DNA of 64,000 nucleotides, taken from positions 5,472,256 to 5,536,255 of the forward strand of contig NZ_CP022372.1 in assembly GCF_002220095.1 (NCBI RefSeq), in the 5' to 3' direction. A program made the translations under genes and the position numbers. The DNA is from Bosea sp. AS-1 (GTDB lineage: Bacteria; Pseudomonadota; Alphaproteobacteria; Rhizobiales; Beijerinckiaceae). Below, one piece after another: positions 30,392 to 38,909 of this stretch (the first letter of the stretch is position 1; each line of letters opens with the position of its first letter). The notes below the pieces were generated by a model. The model was given only the letters and a program-made list of their open reading frames with translations, searched no databases and was not told where the DNA came from.

Positions 30392-31234
30392 ATGCAACGC
30401 AGTTTCGGAGCCGGGGGGCCGGTGGTTTCCAGCATCGGCCAGGGCAGCTGGTATATCGAGCAGGGCGACCGGCGCGAGGCGATCGCCGCCCTGCAGCGCG
30501 GGCTCGATCTCGGGCTCACCCATATCGACACCGCCGAAATGTATGGCGACGGCCGCTCCGAGGCGATTATCGGCGAGGCTATCGCCGGACGGCGCAACGA
30601 CGTTTTCCTCGTCTCGAAGGTGCTGCCGCACAACGCCTCGCGGCAGGGCGTGCGCGCCGCCTGCGAGCGCTCCCTGAAACATCTCAAGACCGACAGGCTC
30701 GACTGCTACCTGCTGCACTGGCGCGGACCGCACCCTTTGACCGAGACCTTCGCCGCCTTCGAGGCGCTGAAGCGGGAGGGCAAGATCCTGTCCTGGGGCG
30801 TCAGCAATTTCGACGAGGACGATCTCGACGAGGCGCTGGCTGCAGCGGGCCAGGGCAAGATCGCCTGTAACCAGGTGCTCTACCATCTGCGCGAGCGCGC
30901 CATCGAGCATGCCGTGATCCCGTGGTGCGAGCGGCACGGCGTCGCCGTCACCGCCTACAGCCCCTTCGGCCATCATGACTTCCCGGAACCGGGCAGCGCA
31001 CAGGGCAAGGTCCTGGCGGAGATCGCAGCCGCCCATGGCGCGACACCGCGACAGATCGCGCTCGCCTTCCTGACGCACCGCGCTAGCGTCTTCGCGATCC
31101 CGAAAGCCGGGAGCGCCGCTCATGTCGCGGACAATGCCGGCGCGCTGAGCCTCACGCTCACGGACGATGACATCGGCCGGATCGACGCCGCTTTCCCGCG
31201 CGGCCGCAAACCATCCTCGCTGCCGATGATTTGA
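30392..31234 (+). CDS. Aldo/keto reductase
   Basis: 280 residues, NADPH-dependent TIM-barrel oxidoreductase. The catalytic tetrad is visible: Asp and Tyr in HIDTAEMYGDG, Lys in FLVSKVLP, His in CYLLHWRGP. Later motifs GVSNFDEDDL, CNQVLYHLRER and IPKAGSAAHVADNAGAL are typical of the AKR5-type prokaryotic branch (2,5-diketo-gluconate reductase-like). Substrate unknown. GGAGG precedes ATG 30392. Confidence 0.93.
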   Translation: MQRSFGAGGPVVSSIGQGSWYIEQGDRREAIAALQRGLDLGLTHIDTAEMYGDGRSEAIIGEAIAGRRNDVFLVSKVLPHNASRQGVRAACERSLKHLKTDRLDCYLLHWRGPHPLTETFAAFEALKREGKILSWGVSNFDEDDLDEALAAAGQGKIACNQVLYHLRERAIEHAVIPWCERHGVAVTAYSPFGHHDFPEPGSAQGKVLAEIAAAHGATPRQIALAFLTHRASVFAIPKAGSAAHVADNAGALSLTLTDDDIGRIDAAFPRGRKPSSLPMI

Positions 31235-31366
31235 CGCGCCACGGAAACCACGTTCCGCCTTCCCGCTTTACACGCTCCCGCCCCCGCGCTTTCCTAGAGT
31301 CAAGGGCGATGGCCGCCAGAGCTTCACGAACGCCCGCTCAACAGTCGCGTTTCTGGAGTACGGGCT

Positions 31367-32056
31367 ATGCGTCGTGTCCTCGGCATCCTCGCCGTTCTGT
31401 TTCTCTCCGTCTTCGGGGCCGCCCAGGCCTCGGCGGGCGTCAACGTCAGGGTCGACATCGCGGCCCAGCGGATGACCGTGACGACCCCGGAGGGAGAGGT
31501 CTACGACTGGAAGATCTCCTCCGGTCGCAAGGGCTTCCGCTCGCCAAACGGCGTCTACCGGCCGACACGCCTCGAAAAGAACTGGTACTCTCGGAAATAC
31601 GGCGGTGCGATGCCTCATGCCGTATTCTTCCGCGGCGGCTACGCTATCCATGGCACACCCGCGGTCGGCGCGCTCGGCCGCCCGGCCTCGCACGGCTGCA
31701 TCCGGCTGCACCCCGCCAATGCGGCGAAGCTCTTCGCGCTGGTGAAGAAATACGGCGCGAGCCAGACGCGCATCGCGCTCAACGGCGCCGCGCCGGACAA
31801 TCTCTCGCGCTTCGCCAAGGCTTCGACGCATAAGGGCAAGGCGGCCCATCTGGCCAAGGCGCATGGCGGCAAGGCTAAGGTCGCCAAGGCCAAGACGCAT
31901 CGCAGCCATGCCGTCACCGTGGCCAAGCAGGCCCGGAGCCATGGCTGGGAAGCGGCGCGCGGCCAGATCATGCTGCGGCCGGCGCTCCCTGCGGGTGCCT
32001 ATGGCTACCAGCCCTATTACCCGAGCAGCTACGGGCATGGTTCCGGCTGGCGCTAA
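31367..32056 (+). CDS. L,D-transpeptidase (ErfK/YbiS/YcfS/YnhG family)
   Basis: 229 residues with a signal peptide (RRVLGILAVLFLSVFGAAQASA). The YkuD catalytic domain shows VDIAAQRMTV, GVYRPTRLEKNWYSRKYGG, GYAIHGTP and the active-site box SHGCIRLHPANA with the nucleophile Cys. Such enzymes make 3-3 crosslinks or attach proteins to peptidoglycan in the periplasm. The C-terminal ~80 residues are Lys/Ala/His-rich (KGKAAHLAKAHGGKAKVAKA) and end Tyr/Pro/Gly-rich, a likely wall-binding tail. Its last 4 bp overlap the end of the convergent mutarotase gene. Confidence 0.93.
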   Translation: MRRVLGILAVLFLSVFGAAQASAGVNVRVDIAAQRMTVTTPEGEVYDWKISSGRKGFRSPNGVYRPTRLEKNWYSRKYGGAMPHAVFFRGGYAIHGTPAVGALGRPASHGCIRLHPANAAKLFALVKKYGASQTRIALNGAAPDNLSRFAKASTHKGKAAHLAKAHGGKAKVAKAKTHRSHAVTVAKQARSHGWEAARGQIMLRPALPAGAYGYQPYYPSSYGHGSGWR

Positions 32057-32943
32057 GCCTCCAGGGCTTCCGGCGCGATTCGGATCCAGCCTTCGAGTGC
32101 CTCGCCCGGCTGCAAGCGCCTCAGCGGCATGGCGGCGCGAGCCGCCGGCTCGCTCGGCGCGCCGATGGCGTGGCTTTGCGGTTCGACACAGAGAAAATCC
32201 GCGCCGGCCGGCGCCCAGACCACCGGGCAGTCCAGGTTTCCGCTCGCGCTCAGCGTGATCGCGAGACCGGTCGAGGGCGTCTCGATCCGCGCGCTACCGT
32301 CCCAGCCGAGGAAGCTCCAGGCCGTGACGTCGTCGCGGCGGAAGAGGCTTGGCACCGTGTAGGGCCCGCCATCCGCAAAGGACTGCTGCCCGATGGCACG
32401 AAAGGCCTCGCCGAAGACGAGCGCGCCGTTCGCCCGCATCATGAGGCGCGTATCGGCGGCACAGGGAAACCAGGGATGATGGCCGATTCCGTAGGGTAGC
32501 GCCGCATCGGCCTCGTTCACGATCGAGAGCCGGATGATCATGCCGTCCTCGCCGAGCGCGATGTCCTGCCGGGCGCGGTAGCGGTAGGGGTCGGGCCCCT
32601 CCGTGCGGCGGTGTTCGAGCACGGCATGGCCGGAATCGTGCCGCAGCACCTCCCAGCCCGCCTGCCAGCCGAAACCGTGAATATTGCCGCCCGGATCATT
32701 GGGCGGAACCTGAAAACGTCGCTCGCCGTCGTCGACGATGCCGCCGAAGGCACGGTTCGCGAAAGGCAGCATCGCCCAGGTTCCGCAGAGATTCGGCACG
32801 GTCGTCGAAAGCGTCGTATCGCCGGGCGGCTTCAGCAGCGCGTGGAAGCGTCCGTCCGGCCCACGCCAATCGAGGCGCGAGACGATGCCGCCCACCTCCG
32901 GAACGATCGTGGCCTTCAGGCCGGCAGCTTCGAGCTCAAGCAT
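32053..32943 (-). CDS. Aldose 1-epimerase (mutarotase family)
   Basis: 296 residues from ATG 32943; the open frame runs further upstream without family character. The galactose-mutarotase-like fold is shown by LPFANRAFGG, GNIHGFGWQAGWEV, LPYGIGHHPWFP and FLCVEPQSHAIG, with histidine in IHGFGW and GIGHHPWF as expected for catalysis. It interconverts anomers of aldoses, probably cytoplasmic since no signal peptide is seen. Divergent from dgoK across ~120 bp, suggesting shared control of a galactose/galactonate route. Confidence 0.9.
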   Translation of the reverse strand: MLELEAAGLKATIVPEVGGIVSRLDWRGPDGRFHALLKPPGDTTLSTTVPNLCGTWAMLPFANRAFGGIVDDGERRFQVPPNDPGGNIHGFGWQAGWEVLRHDSGHAVLEHRRTEGPDPYRYRARQDIALGEDGMIIRLSIVNEADAALPYGIGHHPWFPCAADTRLMMRANGALVFGEAFRAIGQQSFADGGPYTVPSLFRRDDVTAWSFLGWDGSARIETPSTGLAITLSASGNLDCPVVWAPAGADFLCVEPQSHAIGAPSEPAARAAMPLRRLQPGEALEGWIRIAPEALEA

Positions 32944-33064
32944 CGCGTGTCCAGAATCGGAATATCCCGCGACGGAGATTCGCGCCCCGGCGCGTCGCAG
33001 ACAAGCCGGCTCTTGACCGAACCCTGCGCCGCGAGGACATTCCCCCTCCCTTCTGGAGCCTGCC

Positions 33065-33961
33065 ATGCCCAAACCACTGATCGCGCTCGACTGGGGCACG
33101 ACCCGCGCGCGCGCCTTCCTGATCTCGGAAACCGGGGAGGTCATGCAACGACGCCTTGCCGACCAAGGCATCCAGTCGGTTCCGGCTGGCGGATATCCGG
33201 CGGCCTTCGAGGCGCTGGCAGGCGACTTGCGCCGCACCGCACCCGAGGCGGCGATCGTACTCGCCGGCATGGTCGGCAGCCGCAACGGCTGGGTGGAGGC
33301 GCCCTATGTCGCCTGCCCGGCCTCGCCCGAGGAGATCGCCGCCGCCGGCATCGCCGTCGATCTCGCGGCCGATACCAGGGCCACCATCCTGCCGGGGCTG
33401 AGTTGCGACGACGGCGCCTTCGACGTCATGCGCGGCGAGGAGACGCTGGTCGTCGGCCTCGGCCTCGCCGACGGCCTCGCCTGCCTGCCGGGAACCCATT
33501 CGAAATGGGCCGAGATCCGTGGCGGGCGGATCACGCGCTTCGCCAGCTTCATGACCGGCGAGGTCTACGGGCTGCTGCGCAACCAGTCGATCCTGGCGCG
33601 CCTGGCGGAAGAGCCCGCCGGTGAGGATGCATCGAGCGGCGCCGCCCGAGGCCGCGCCGCGGCAGGCCGCCCCGGCGGGCTGCTCAATGCGGCCTTCGGC
33701 GCCCGGACCGAGGTTCTGGCCGGGCGGATGCGCGGCGGCGAGGTCGGCCCCTTCCTCTCCTCGCTGCTGGTGGCGCAGGAGATCGCCGGAGCGCAGGCCC
33801 TGTTCGGCGCGACCAACCGCATCCACCTCGTCGCCGACGGCATCCTGGCCGAAAGCTATGGCGCGGCGCTCGCGGCCGCGGGCATCGAAACCACCGTCAC
33901 GACACCGGAAGCCGCCTTCGTCTCCGGCGTGCGCCGCCTGGCCGCCGGTCTCGCCCGATGA
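33065..33961 (+). CDS. dgoK: 2-dehydro-3-deoxygalactonokinase
   Basis: 298 residues. The DgoK pattern is clear: LIALDWGTTRARAFLI, VLAGMVGSRNGWVEAPY, CLPGTHSKWAEI and RFASFMTGEVYGLL, with the ASKHA-like actin fold. It phosphorylates 2-keto-3-deoxygalactonate in the De Ley-Doudoroff galactonate pathway. The usual partner dgoA (aldolase) is not adjacent; instead a PfkB kinase follows with an ATGA overlap. Confidence 0.93.
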   Translation: MPKPLIALDWGTTRARAFLISETGEVMQRRLADQGIQSVPAGGYPAAFEALAGDLRRTAPEAAIVLAGMVGSRNGWVEAPYVACPASPEEIAAAGIAVDLAADTRATILPGLSCDDGAFDVMRGEETLVVGLGLADGLACLPGTHSKWAEIRGGRITRFASFMTGEVYGLLRNQSILARLAEEPAGEDASSGAARGRAAAGRPGGLLNAAFGARTEVLAGRMRGGEVGPFLSSLLVAQEIAGAQALFGATNRIHLVADGILAESYGAALAAAGIETTVTTPEAAFVSGVRRLAAGLAR

Positions 33962-34875
33962 TCGTCGTCTTCGGCTCGATCAACATCGATCTCGTCACCC
34001 AGGTCGAGCGCCTTCCCGGCGCCGGAGAGACCGTGCTCGGGCCGAGCTATGCCGTCCACCCGGGCGGCAAGGGCGCGAACCAGGCGCTGGCGGCGCGGCG
34101 CGCCGGCGCCGAGGTGGCGCTGATCGGTGCGACCGGCCGCGACGGTTTCGGGGAGGAGGCTCTTTCGCTGCTCGCCGCCGACGGTGTCGACCTCAGCCAT
34201 GTCGCCCGGGTCGACGCGCCGACGGGAGCGGCCTTCATCGCCATCGACCGGCAGGGCGCGAACCAGATCATCGTGGCCGCCGGCGCGAATGCCGAAGCCC
34301 GGCCCGATGCCTTGCAGCGGCTGCCGCTCGGCCCGCAAGACATCCTGCTGCTGCAGCGCGAGGTGCCGGAGGAGGCCTGCCTGGAAGCCGCACGGCTGAT
34401 GAAGCAGGCAGGCGGGCGCGTCATCCTCAACCTGGCGCCAGCCGGCCCGCCTTCGCCGATGCTGCTCGCCTTCGTCGACATCCTGATCGTCAACGAGCAT
34501 GAGGCCCTGGTTCTCGCCGAGACGCTCGGCTGGGCAGAGCGTGAACCCGATGCCATCGCCCAAAGGCTCGACGGCGAACGGGGCATCGCCGGCGTCGCCA
34601 CCCTGGGCGCGGCCGGTGTCGTCAGCTGGCAAGGGGGAACACGGCAACGCCTCGAAGCGCCGCGGGTCACGGTCGTCGACACCGTCGCAGCCGGTGACAG
34701 CTTCACCGGTGCCTTCGCCGCCGCCCTGGCGGCCGGCGACGATCTTGCCCGCGCGCTGCAGCAGGGGCTTGCAGCCGGGTCGCTCGCCTGCACGCAAGCC
34801 GGCGCACAGCCGAGCATTCCGCGCGCAACGGAGATCGCCGCGCTCGCCGACCGGTCCTTTCCGCAAATGCGGTAA
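33958..34875 (+). CDS. Ribokinase-like PfkB carbohydrate kinase
   Basis: 305 residues. Motifs FGSINIDLVTQVERLPGAGE, HPGGKGANQALAARRAG and DTVAAGDSFTGAFAAAL (with the catalytic Asp) identify the ribokinase branch of PfkB. The ribose specificity is suggested by GGKGANQA but the context with dgoK leaves other sugars open. It starts within the dgoK stop (ATGA), so the two kinases are made together. Confidence 0.92.
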   Translation: MIVVFGSINIDLVTQVERLPGAGETVLGPSYAVHPGGKGANQALAARRAGAEVALIGATGRDGFGEEALSLLAADGVDLSHVARVDAPTGAAFIAIDRQGANQIIVAAGANAEARPDALQRLPLGPQDILLLQREVPEEACLEAARLMKQAGGRVILNLAPAGPPSPMLLAFVDILIVNEHEALVLAETLGWAEREPDAIAQRLDGERGIAGVATLGAAGVVSWQGGTRQRLEAPRVTVVDTVAAGDSFTGAFAAALAAGDDLARALQQGLAAGSLACTQAGAQPSIPRATEIAALADRSFPQMR

Positions 34876-35039
34876 GCCTGGATTAAGCCTGATGGCGACG
34901 AGCGCCGCCGATATCGGCATTTGCCGCCAATTCCGAGCCTGCCGTTCACGTTTCGTCAGGTCTGCGCAGCCAACTCTCCGGCAAGCAGTATCGGCTCGCG
35001 CGCCATCCGTGGCCGCCGGCCGCCACGGCGACGAGCGGA

Positions 35040-35570
35040 GTGGGAACGGTGGCGAATCCATCGACTTGGGCACTGGGCGTGGCGGCGGTCGCCATCGGCG
35101 TCTCGCTGTCCTATACGCAATGGCTCGCCCCCAAGGTCGATGCCGAGGTTCCGAAAGCCACCGCAAGCCGAGCATCGGACCCGCCCGCCCGCCGCGGGCC
35201 GGCGATCCTGGCTGTCGCCGCCGATTATCGCGGCCACTACGTCGTCCACCCGACGATCGACAACTATCGGATCAAGATGATGGTCGATACCGGGGCCAGC
35301 ATCGTCGCGCTCACGGCGGATGATGCCCGCGCGCTCGGGATCAAGCCCGACAAGCGGGCGCGTCCGATGCTGTTGAGCACCGCCAATGGCACGGTGACGG
35401 CGATCCGGACCCTTCTGCGGGAAGTCCGCCTCGGCGACATCGTCGTCCGCAATGTCGATGCCGTCGTGATGCCGCCGGGGGCGCTCGGGATGAGCCTGCT
35501 CGGCAACTCGTTCCTCGGCAAGCTGCAGGGCTACGAGGTCCAGACCGGGCGGATGGTGCTGCGCGGCTGA
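35040..35570 (+). CDS. TIGR02281-type clan AA aspartic protease (retroviral-like)
   Basis: About 176 residues from GTG 35040 (or 173 from GTG 35049, which has better spacing from GGAG). An N-terminal hydrophobic segment (WALGVAAVAIGVSLSY) is a likely signal-anchor; the protease domain has IKMMVDTGASIVALTADDA with the catalytic DTGA and a closing LLGNSFLGKLQGYEVQTGRMVL. This resembles the retropepsin-like proteases of rhizobia, possibly periplasmic. Substrate unknown. It is a single gene flanked by the convergent TadE-like gene. Confidence 0.9.
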   Translation: MGTVANPSTWALGVAAVAIGVSLSYTQWLAPKVDAEVPKATASRASDPPARRGPAILAVAADYRGHYVVHPTIDNYRIKMMVDTGASIVALTADDARALGIKPDKRARPMLLSTANGTVTAIRTLLREVRLGDIVVRNVDAVVMPPGALGMSLLGNSFLGKLQGYEVQTGRMVLRG

Positions 35571-35620
35571 AGCCGCGCGCTGCGCACATACTCGTAGCCG
35601 ACAATCGCTGCGATCTTCAG

Positions 35621-36220
35621 TCAGAAGGTCGGACAGGCCGGCGTACCGGTCCTGACAACCTGCTCGATATTCGCAGTGCCGGCCGCCTGCCCCGTCCGCG
35701 GGCGGGTATAGATCAGGTTATTGCCCAGCGTGTATGTCGCGTCCCTCAGAACGTAGCCCGTTATCGGCGCGTAGTCGTAACTCGCCCGGGCCATGATCAC
35801 CGAGGTGTTGGGGACATTGACGCTGGCGGGCAACGTCACCGTCGTTCCGCGCACAAGCGGCGTCGTCCCCTTGCTCGCATTGCTCCAGCAGACCTTCGCG
35901 ATCTTGTTGGCGTCGATCACGACACTGGAAACGGTCATGCTTACCGCTGTGCCGTCGAAGGGCATCATCACGCTCTCGGAAGCCTTGAGGATGTTGTCGA
36001 TATCAGCCGGCGCCACCGCCCCGAAGCGAGCCGTCAAGTCGGCAAGTGCCAGCGTCAGCTGCGTCACCTTGCGATTAGCCATCACCATCTGCACGACATC
36101 GACGACGCCGCAATAGGCGATCAGCATCACCGGCAGCAGCATGGCGAACTCGACCAGCGCAACCCCTTCCGCGTCGCGCCGGAAGCGGCTCCAAAGACAC
36201 CTTGTCCGGTTCTGCCTCAT
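35621..36220 (-). CDS. TadE-like minor pilin of the Flp/Tad system
   Basis: 199 residues from ATG 36220. The TadE hallmark DAEGVALVEFAMLLPVMLIA near residue 16 has the prepilin-like hydrophobic segment with the key Glu; a C-terminal domain with two cysteines follows. Likely processed by CpaA and placed at the pilus base. The start overlaps the previous TadE/TadG-like gene by ATGA (36217-36220). Confidence 0.88.
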   Translation of the reverse strand: MRQNRTRCLWSRFRRDAEGVALVEFAMLLPVMLIAYCGVVDVVQMVMANRKVTQLTLALADLTARFGAVAPADIDNILKASESVMMPFDGTAVSMTVSSVVIDANKIAKVCWSNASKGTTPLVRGTTVTLPASVNVPNTSVIMARASYDYAPITGYVLRDATYTLGNNLIYTRPRTGQAAGTANIEQVVRTGTPACPTF

Positions 36221-36834
36221 GTTCCGGCTCCGGGGCTGGGCGTCGTGAACGGCTCGGCCCGGAACACCGTCGTGGCCACCAAGGCACGATGCCCCGCACC
36301 GAGGTCGGCAAGTGAAGCCGAGGCCCAGCTCGTCAGAAAGAGGGAATAATCCAAAACCGCACGTGCGACGACGATCTGCCCAGGCTGCGGCTCGTTGTAG
36401 GCGAATTTGCTGGTGTCCAATTTGCCGTTGGAAACCGGGCTTGTGGTGTTTGACTTGGCCCCCGCGAAGTCCGTGTAGATCTTGACGTCCACATAGAGCT
36501 TCGAGCAGTCGATCAAACCCATCGGCGCAGCCGCACAGATATCGTCGCGAAACGCTTGGGCATTCGTGGCAGGGTTCGTGGAATTGTAACGGCTGACCGC
36601 CTGACCGGTGAGCAGGCGCCGCGATGTCTGAGAGAGCGATTCCTCGAGCACCTCGCTGGTCCAGAACATCAGCGCCGTCTCGATGATGGCAAAGAGCAGC
36701 GCAAAGAACGGCACCGCAATGAAGCCGAACTCGACGGCTGCCGCCCCGTCCTGGGAACGCCCGAACCTCCGGATCAATCGCTTTTTGCCGCGACCCGGAG
36801 GGCTGGCGCCGGCGGCTTGGAGAATGGCCGTCAT
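36217..36834 (-). CDS. TadE/TadG-like minor pilin of the Flp/Tad system
   Basis: 205 residues. The segment SQDGAAAVEFGFIAVPFFAL near residue 28 is the TadE/TadG N-terminal signature, preceded by a basic leader (GRGKKRLIRRFG). The C-terminal part has beta-rich character with two cysteines (DDICAAAP, DCSKLY). Pairs with the downstream TadE gene by a 4-bp overlap, both opposite to the main cpa operon. Confidence 0.88.
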   Translation of the reverse strand: MTAILQAAGASPPGRGKKRLIRRFGRSQDGAAAVEFGFIAVPFFALLFAIIETALMFWTSEVLEESLSQTSRRLLTGQAVSRYNSTNPATNAQAFRDDICAAAPMGLIDCSKLYVDVKIYTDFAGAKSNTTSPVSNGKLDTSKFAYNEPQPGQIVVARAVLDYSLFLTSWASASLADLGAGHRALVATTVFRAEPFTTPSPGAGT

Positions 36835-37008
36835 CCGATCCGCAATCCATTGCTGCTCTCGGACACCGCGTCCGATGATGCAAAGCCTTACCCCGAAAGA
36901 ATTTCGGATCGGTTAGAGAGGGTCGCCCTGTCTTGAAAACCCGAGGAAGATTTCGTTTACCAAGCGCCGCGCAAGCTCATCGCGCTCCGCTTCCCTAAAG
37001 ACACCGCG

Positions 37009-37527
37009 TTACTGCGGCGCCGAGCCGCCGCGACCTCCCGAGGCGAGTGCGTTGCGGCTCGTGGCCTGCGCCCCGACCTCGCCGAAATATTTCTGCGCGT
37101 CGCCCAGTTGCACCGACGGCTGACATTCAGGCGTGCAGGAATAGCTCTCGCGATCCATGCCGCGCTGGACCGTCAGCACAGAATCGGAAGCCGCGCTCAC
37201 GCGCACGAGCGATTCCGCCAGAAGAGAACCGCTGGCATCGAGGGCGATGAGGTTGGTGATGCCAAAGCTCTTGCCGGTCACGACCATGACGCCGTTGCGC
37301 TGAACCGCGACGTCGGCGATCGCCGGATTGCCGACGATGACGGTCTGCGCCTTTTCCGGCAGGCGGATGACCTTGGCGTGATCGACCAGCACCACGACGC
37401 TCTCGAGGGCTCCGGATTGCGGGGCCGCGACGGCGACACCGACCGCGAAAAGCGGCACGAACGTCAGGCCCGCGAGGGTCCGGGACGCGCGGGATCGATG
37501 TCCTGCCAAGCTCCGGAGAGTGAACAT
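37009..37527 (-). CDS. Secretin N-terminal-domain protein of the pilus system
   Basis: 172 residues from ATG 37527 (37569 would add 14). A signal peptide (SRTLAGLTFVPLFAVGVAVA) is followed by a domain like the N-terminal part of the CpaC secretin (VVLVDHAKVIRLPEKAQTVI, GNPAIADV, NGVMVVTGKSFGITNLIALD). It has no secretin channel. The C-terminal motif YSCTPECQPSVQLGDAQKYF has two closely spaced cysteines. It may cap or assist CpaC in the periplasm. Divergent from the flp pilin gene. Confidence 0.85.
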   Translation of the reverse strand: MFTLRSLAGHRSRASRTLAGLTFVPLFAVGVAVAAPQSGALESVVVLVDHAKVIRLPEKAQTVIVGNPAIADVAVQRNGVMVVTGKSFGITNLIALDASGSLLAESLVRVSAASDSVLTVQRGMDRESYSCTPECQPSVQLGDAQKYFGEVGAQATSRNALASGGRGGSAPQ

Positions 37528-37942
37528 GAGCGGCGCCTCGAAGTTTGCGACCCCGGGAGCAAAGCGCAAAATGATGAATCAAACCCTAAACCAGCGCCAC
37601 GTAGCGTTCTGATGCATCTCGATATGTCGTGACCAAGGGGAATTTGACGCGTTCGGCGTCAAATCGAACGCGCGACGCGTCGCTTCAATTTGGTCTAGCG
37701 CGTTAGCTAAATCGCTCGTTTACCGTTATCAACTTCGACGCAGCGCTCGTCACCTAAATATTCATCGCATTTTAATTTGTAAATTCCGCGTTAACCACAG
37801 AATAAACGCCCGCAAAATCGCGTCAATTCTTCGATCCGTTTAACAGTTCAGCAAGAGGCCCCGGCTAATGTCGTTCCTGTCGCTGACCGAAGCCAACTAG
37901 AGCGAAGGCAGCAGTCAAACCGTGGTAAGAGGAGTTCCCAAC
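37528..37942. promoter_or_regulatory. AT-rich divergent regulatory region upstream of flp
   Basis: 415 bp without a gene, noticeably AT-richer than its surroundings (37620-37860). It carries a perfect 9-bp inverted repeat (37642-37664), a 12-bp palindrome GCGACGCGTCGC (37672-37683), and a CtrA-like half-site TTAACCAC at 37791-37798. It must hold the promoters for the pilin and for the divergent secretin-N gene. Confidence 0.5.
37642..37664. promoter_or_regulatory. Perfect 9-bp inverted repeat in the flp upstream region
   Basis: ATTTGACGC and GCGTCAAAT around loop GTTCG, about 280 bp before the pilin ATG. It could be a regulator site or an RNA hairpin; nothing decides between them. Confidence 0.4.
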
Positions 37943-38113
37943 ATGACCAAGATTTTCGCTCGCTTCGTCAAGGATGAGTCCGGCGCCACCGCCATCGAAT
38001 ACGGCCTGATCGCCGCCCTGGTCGCCGTCGCCGCCATCGGTGCGATGACCACCCTCGGCACGAACCTGAAGGGCCTGTTCACCGACATCGGCACGGAACT
38101 GGCCAAGCGCTGA
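37943..38113 (+). CDS. Flp-family type IVb pilin
   Basis: 56 residues, the major pilin subunit. A short basic leader ends at G14; the mature pilin would begin ATAIEYGLIAALVAVAAIGA, with Glu and Tyr at mature positions 5 and 6, the Flp motif recognised by CpaA-type prepilin peptidase. AGGAG upstream of ATG 37943 gives strong initiation. A terminator-like hairpin follows the gene, so pilin RNA can accumulate above the downstream assembly genes. Confidence 0.95.
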   Translation: MTKIFARFVKDESGATAIEYGLIAALVAVAAIGAMTTLGTNLKGLFTDIGTELAKR

Positions 38114-38140
38114 TCCCATCCGGTTTCGCTGGATACCAAG

Positions 38141-38167
38141 GAACGCCCCGGCCTACCCGGGGCGTTC
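38141..38167 (+). terminator. Strong hairpin after the flp pilin gene
   Basis: Perfect 11-bp stem GAACGCCCCGG / CCGGGGCGTTC with a 5-base loop, 27 bp after the stop. The following T content is weak (TCATTTG), so it may give partial termination or 3'-end stability. Confidence 0.7.
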
Positions 38168-38274
38168 TCATTTGCGGGGCGTGCTTTTGCCGTCCCGTCG
38201 AGATTTCCCGATGACCGTAAGGGTTCGGTGAGGCTTGCCGGTCAGTATCGCCGGCAGCAACGGAGTGGTCGCCC

Positions 38275-38787
38275 ATGACTCTGTCACAAATCGTGATGCT
38301 CGGTGTCTTCCCGCTGGCGATGGCCTATGCGGCTGCGAGCGACCTCGTCTCGATGACCATCTCGAACCGGCTCTGCCTCCTCCTCATCGCCGGCTTTGCC
38401 GTATGCGCGACCCTGCTGGGGCTGGGCATGACGGAGATCGGCTGGCATCTGGCCGCCGGAGGGCTTGTCCTGGTGGTTGCCTTCGGATTGTTCGCCGCCG
38501 GCTGGATCGGCGGAGGCGATGCCAAACTCGCCGCCGCCACCGCGCTGTGGTTCGGTTTCGACCAGCTCATGCCCTATCTGACGATGGCCGCCATCTTCGG
38601 CGGCGTTCTGACCGTTCTGATCCTGATGCTGCGCAAATGGCCTCTGCCCGCTCCTGCAGCGAGCTGGGGCTGGGCACAGCGTCTGCACGCCGCGAATCAG
38701 GGTGTCCCCTACGGAATCGCGCTGGCTTTCGCGGCGCTGCTCGTCCTGCCGGAAACGTCGATCTGGCGAGCCGCCATCGGCCTGTGA
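38275..38787 (+). CDS. cpaA: CpaA prepilin peptidase (A24 family)
   Basis: 170 residues, about six membrane helices. The two catalytic aspartates are in YAAASDLVSMTISN and in the GxGD-type motif GWIGGGDAKLAAATALW. It cleaves and may methylate the Flp pilin and TadE-type pseudopilins in the inner membrane. First gene of the assembly operon on the plus strand. Confidence 0.94.
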   Translation: MTLSQIVMLGVFPLAMAYAAASDLVSMTISNRLCLLLIAGFAVCATLLGLGMTEIGWHLAAGGLVLVVAFGLFAAGWIGGGDAKLAAATALWFGFDQLMPYLTMAAIFGGVLTVLILMLRKWPLPAPAASWGWAQRLHAANQGVPYGIALAFAALLVLPETSIWRAAIGL

Positions 38788-38909
38788 CGGCGCGCCCTTC
38801 CGTTGCGGCAGAAATTCCAAAAGTATACGCCTCATTAACTATAAATTGACGTTTCCCGAAGACGATCCGGGATGAGGGCCAGCTTCGATTGGCCGAGGAT
38901 CGAACGTCA

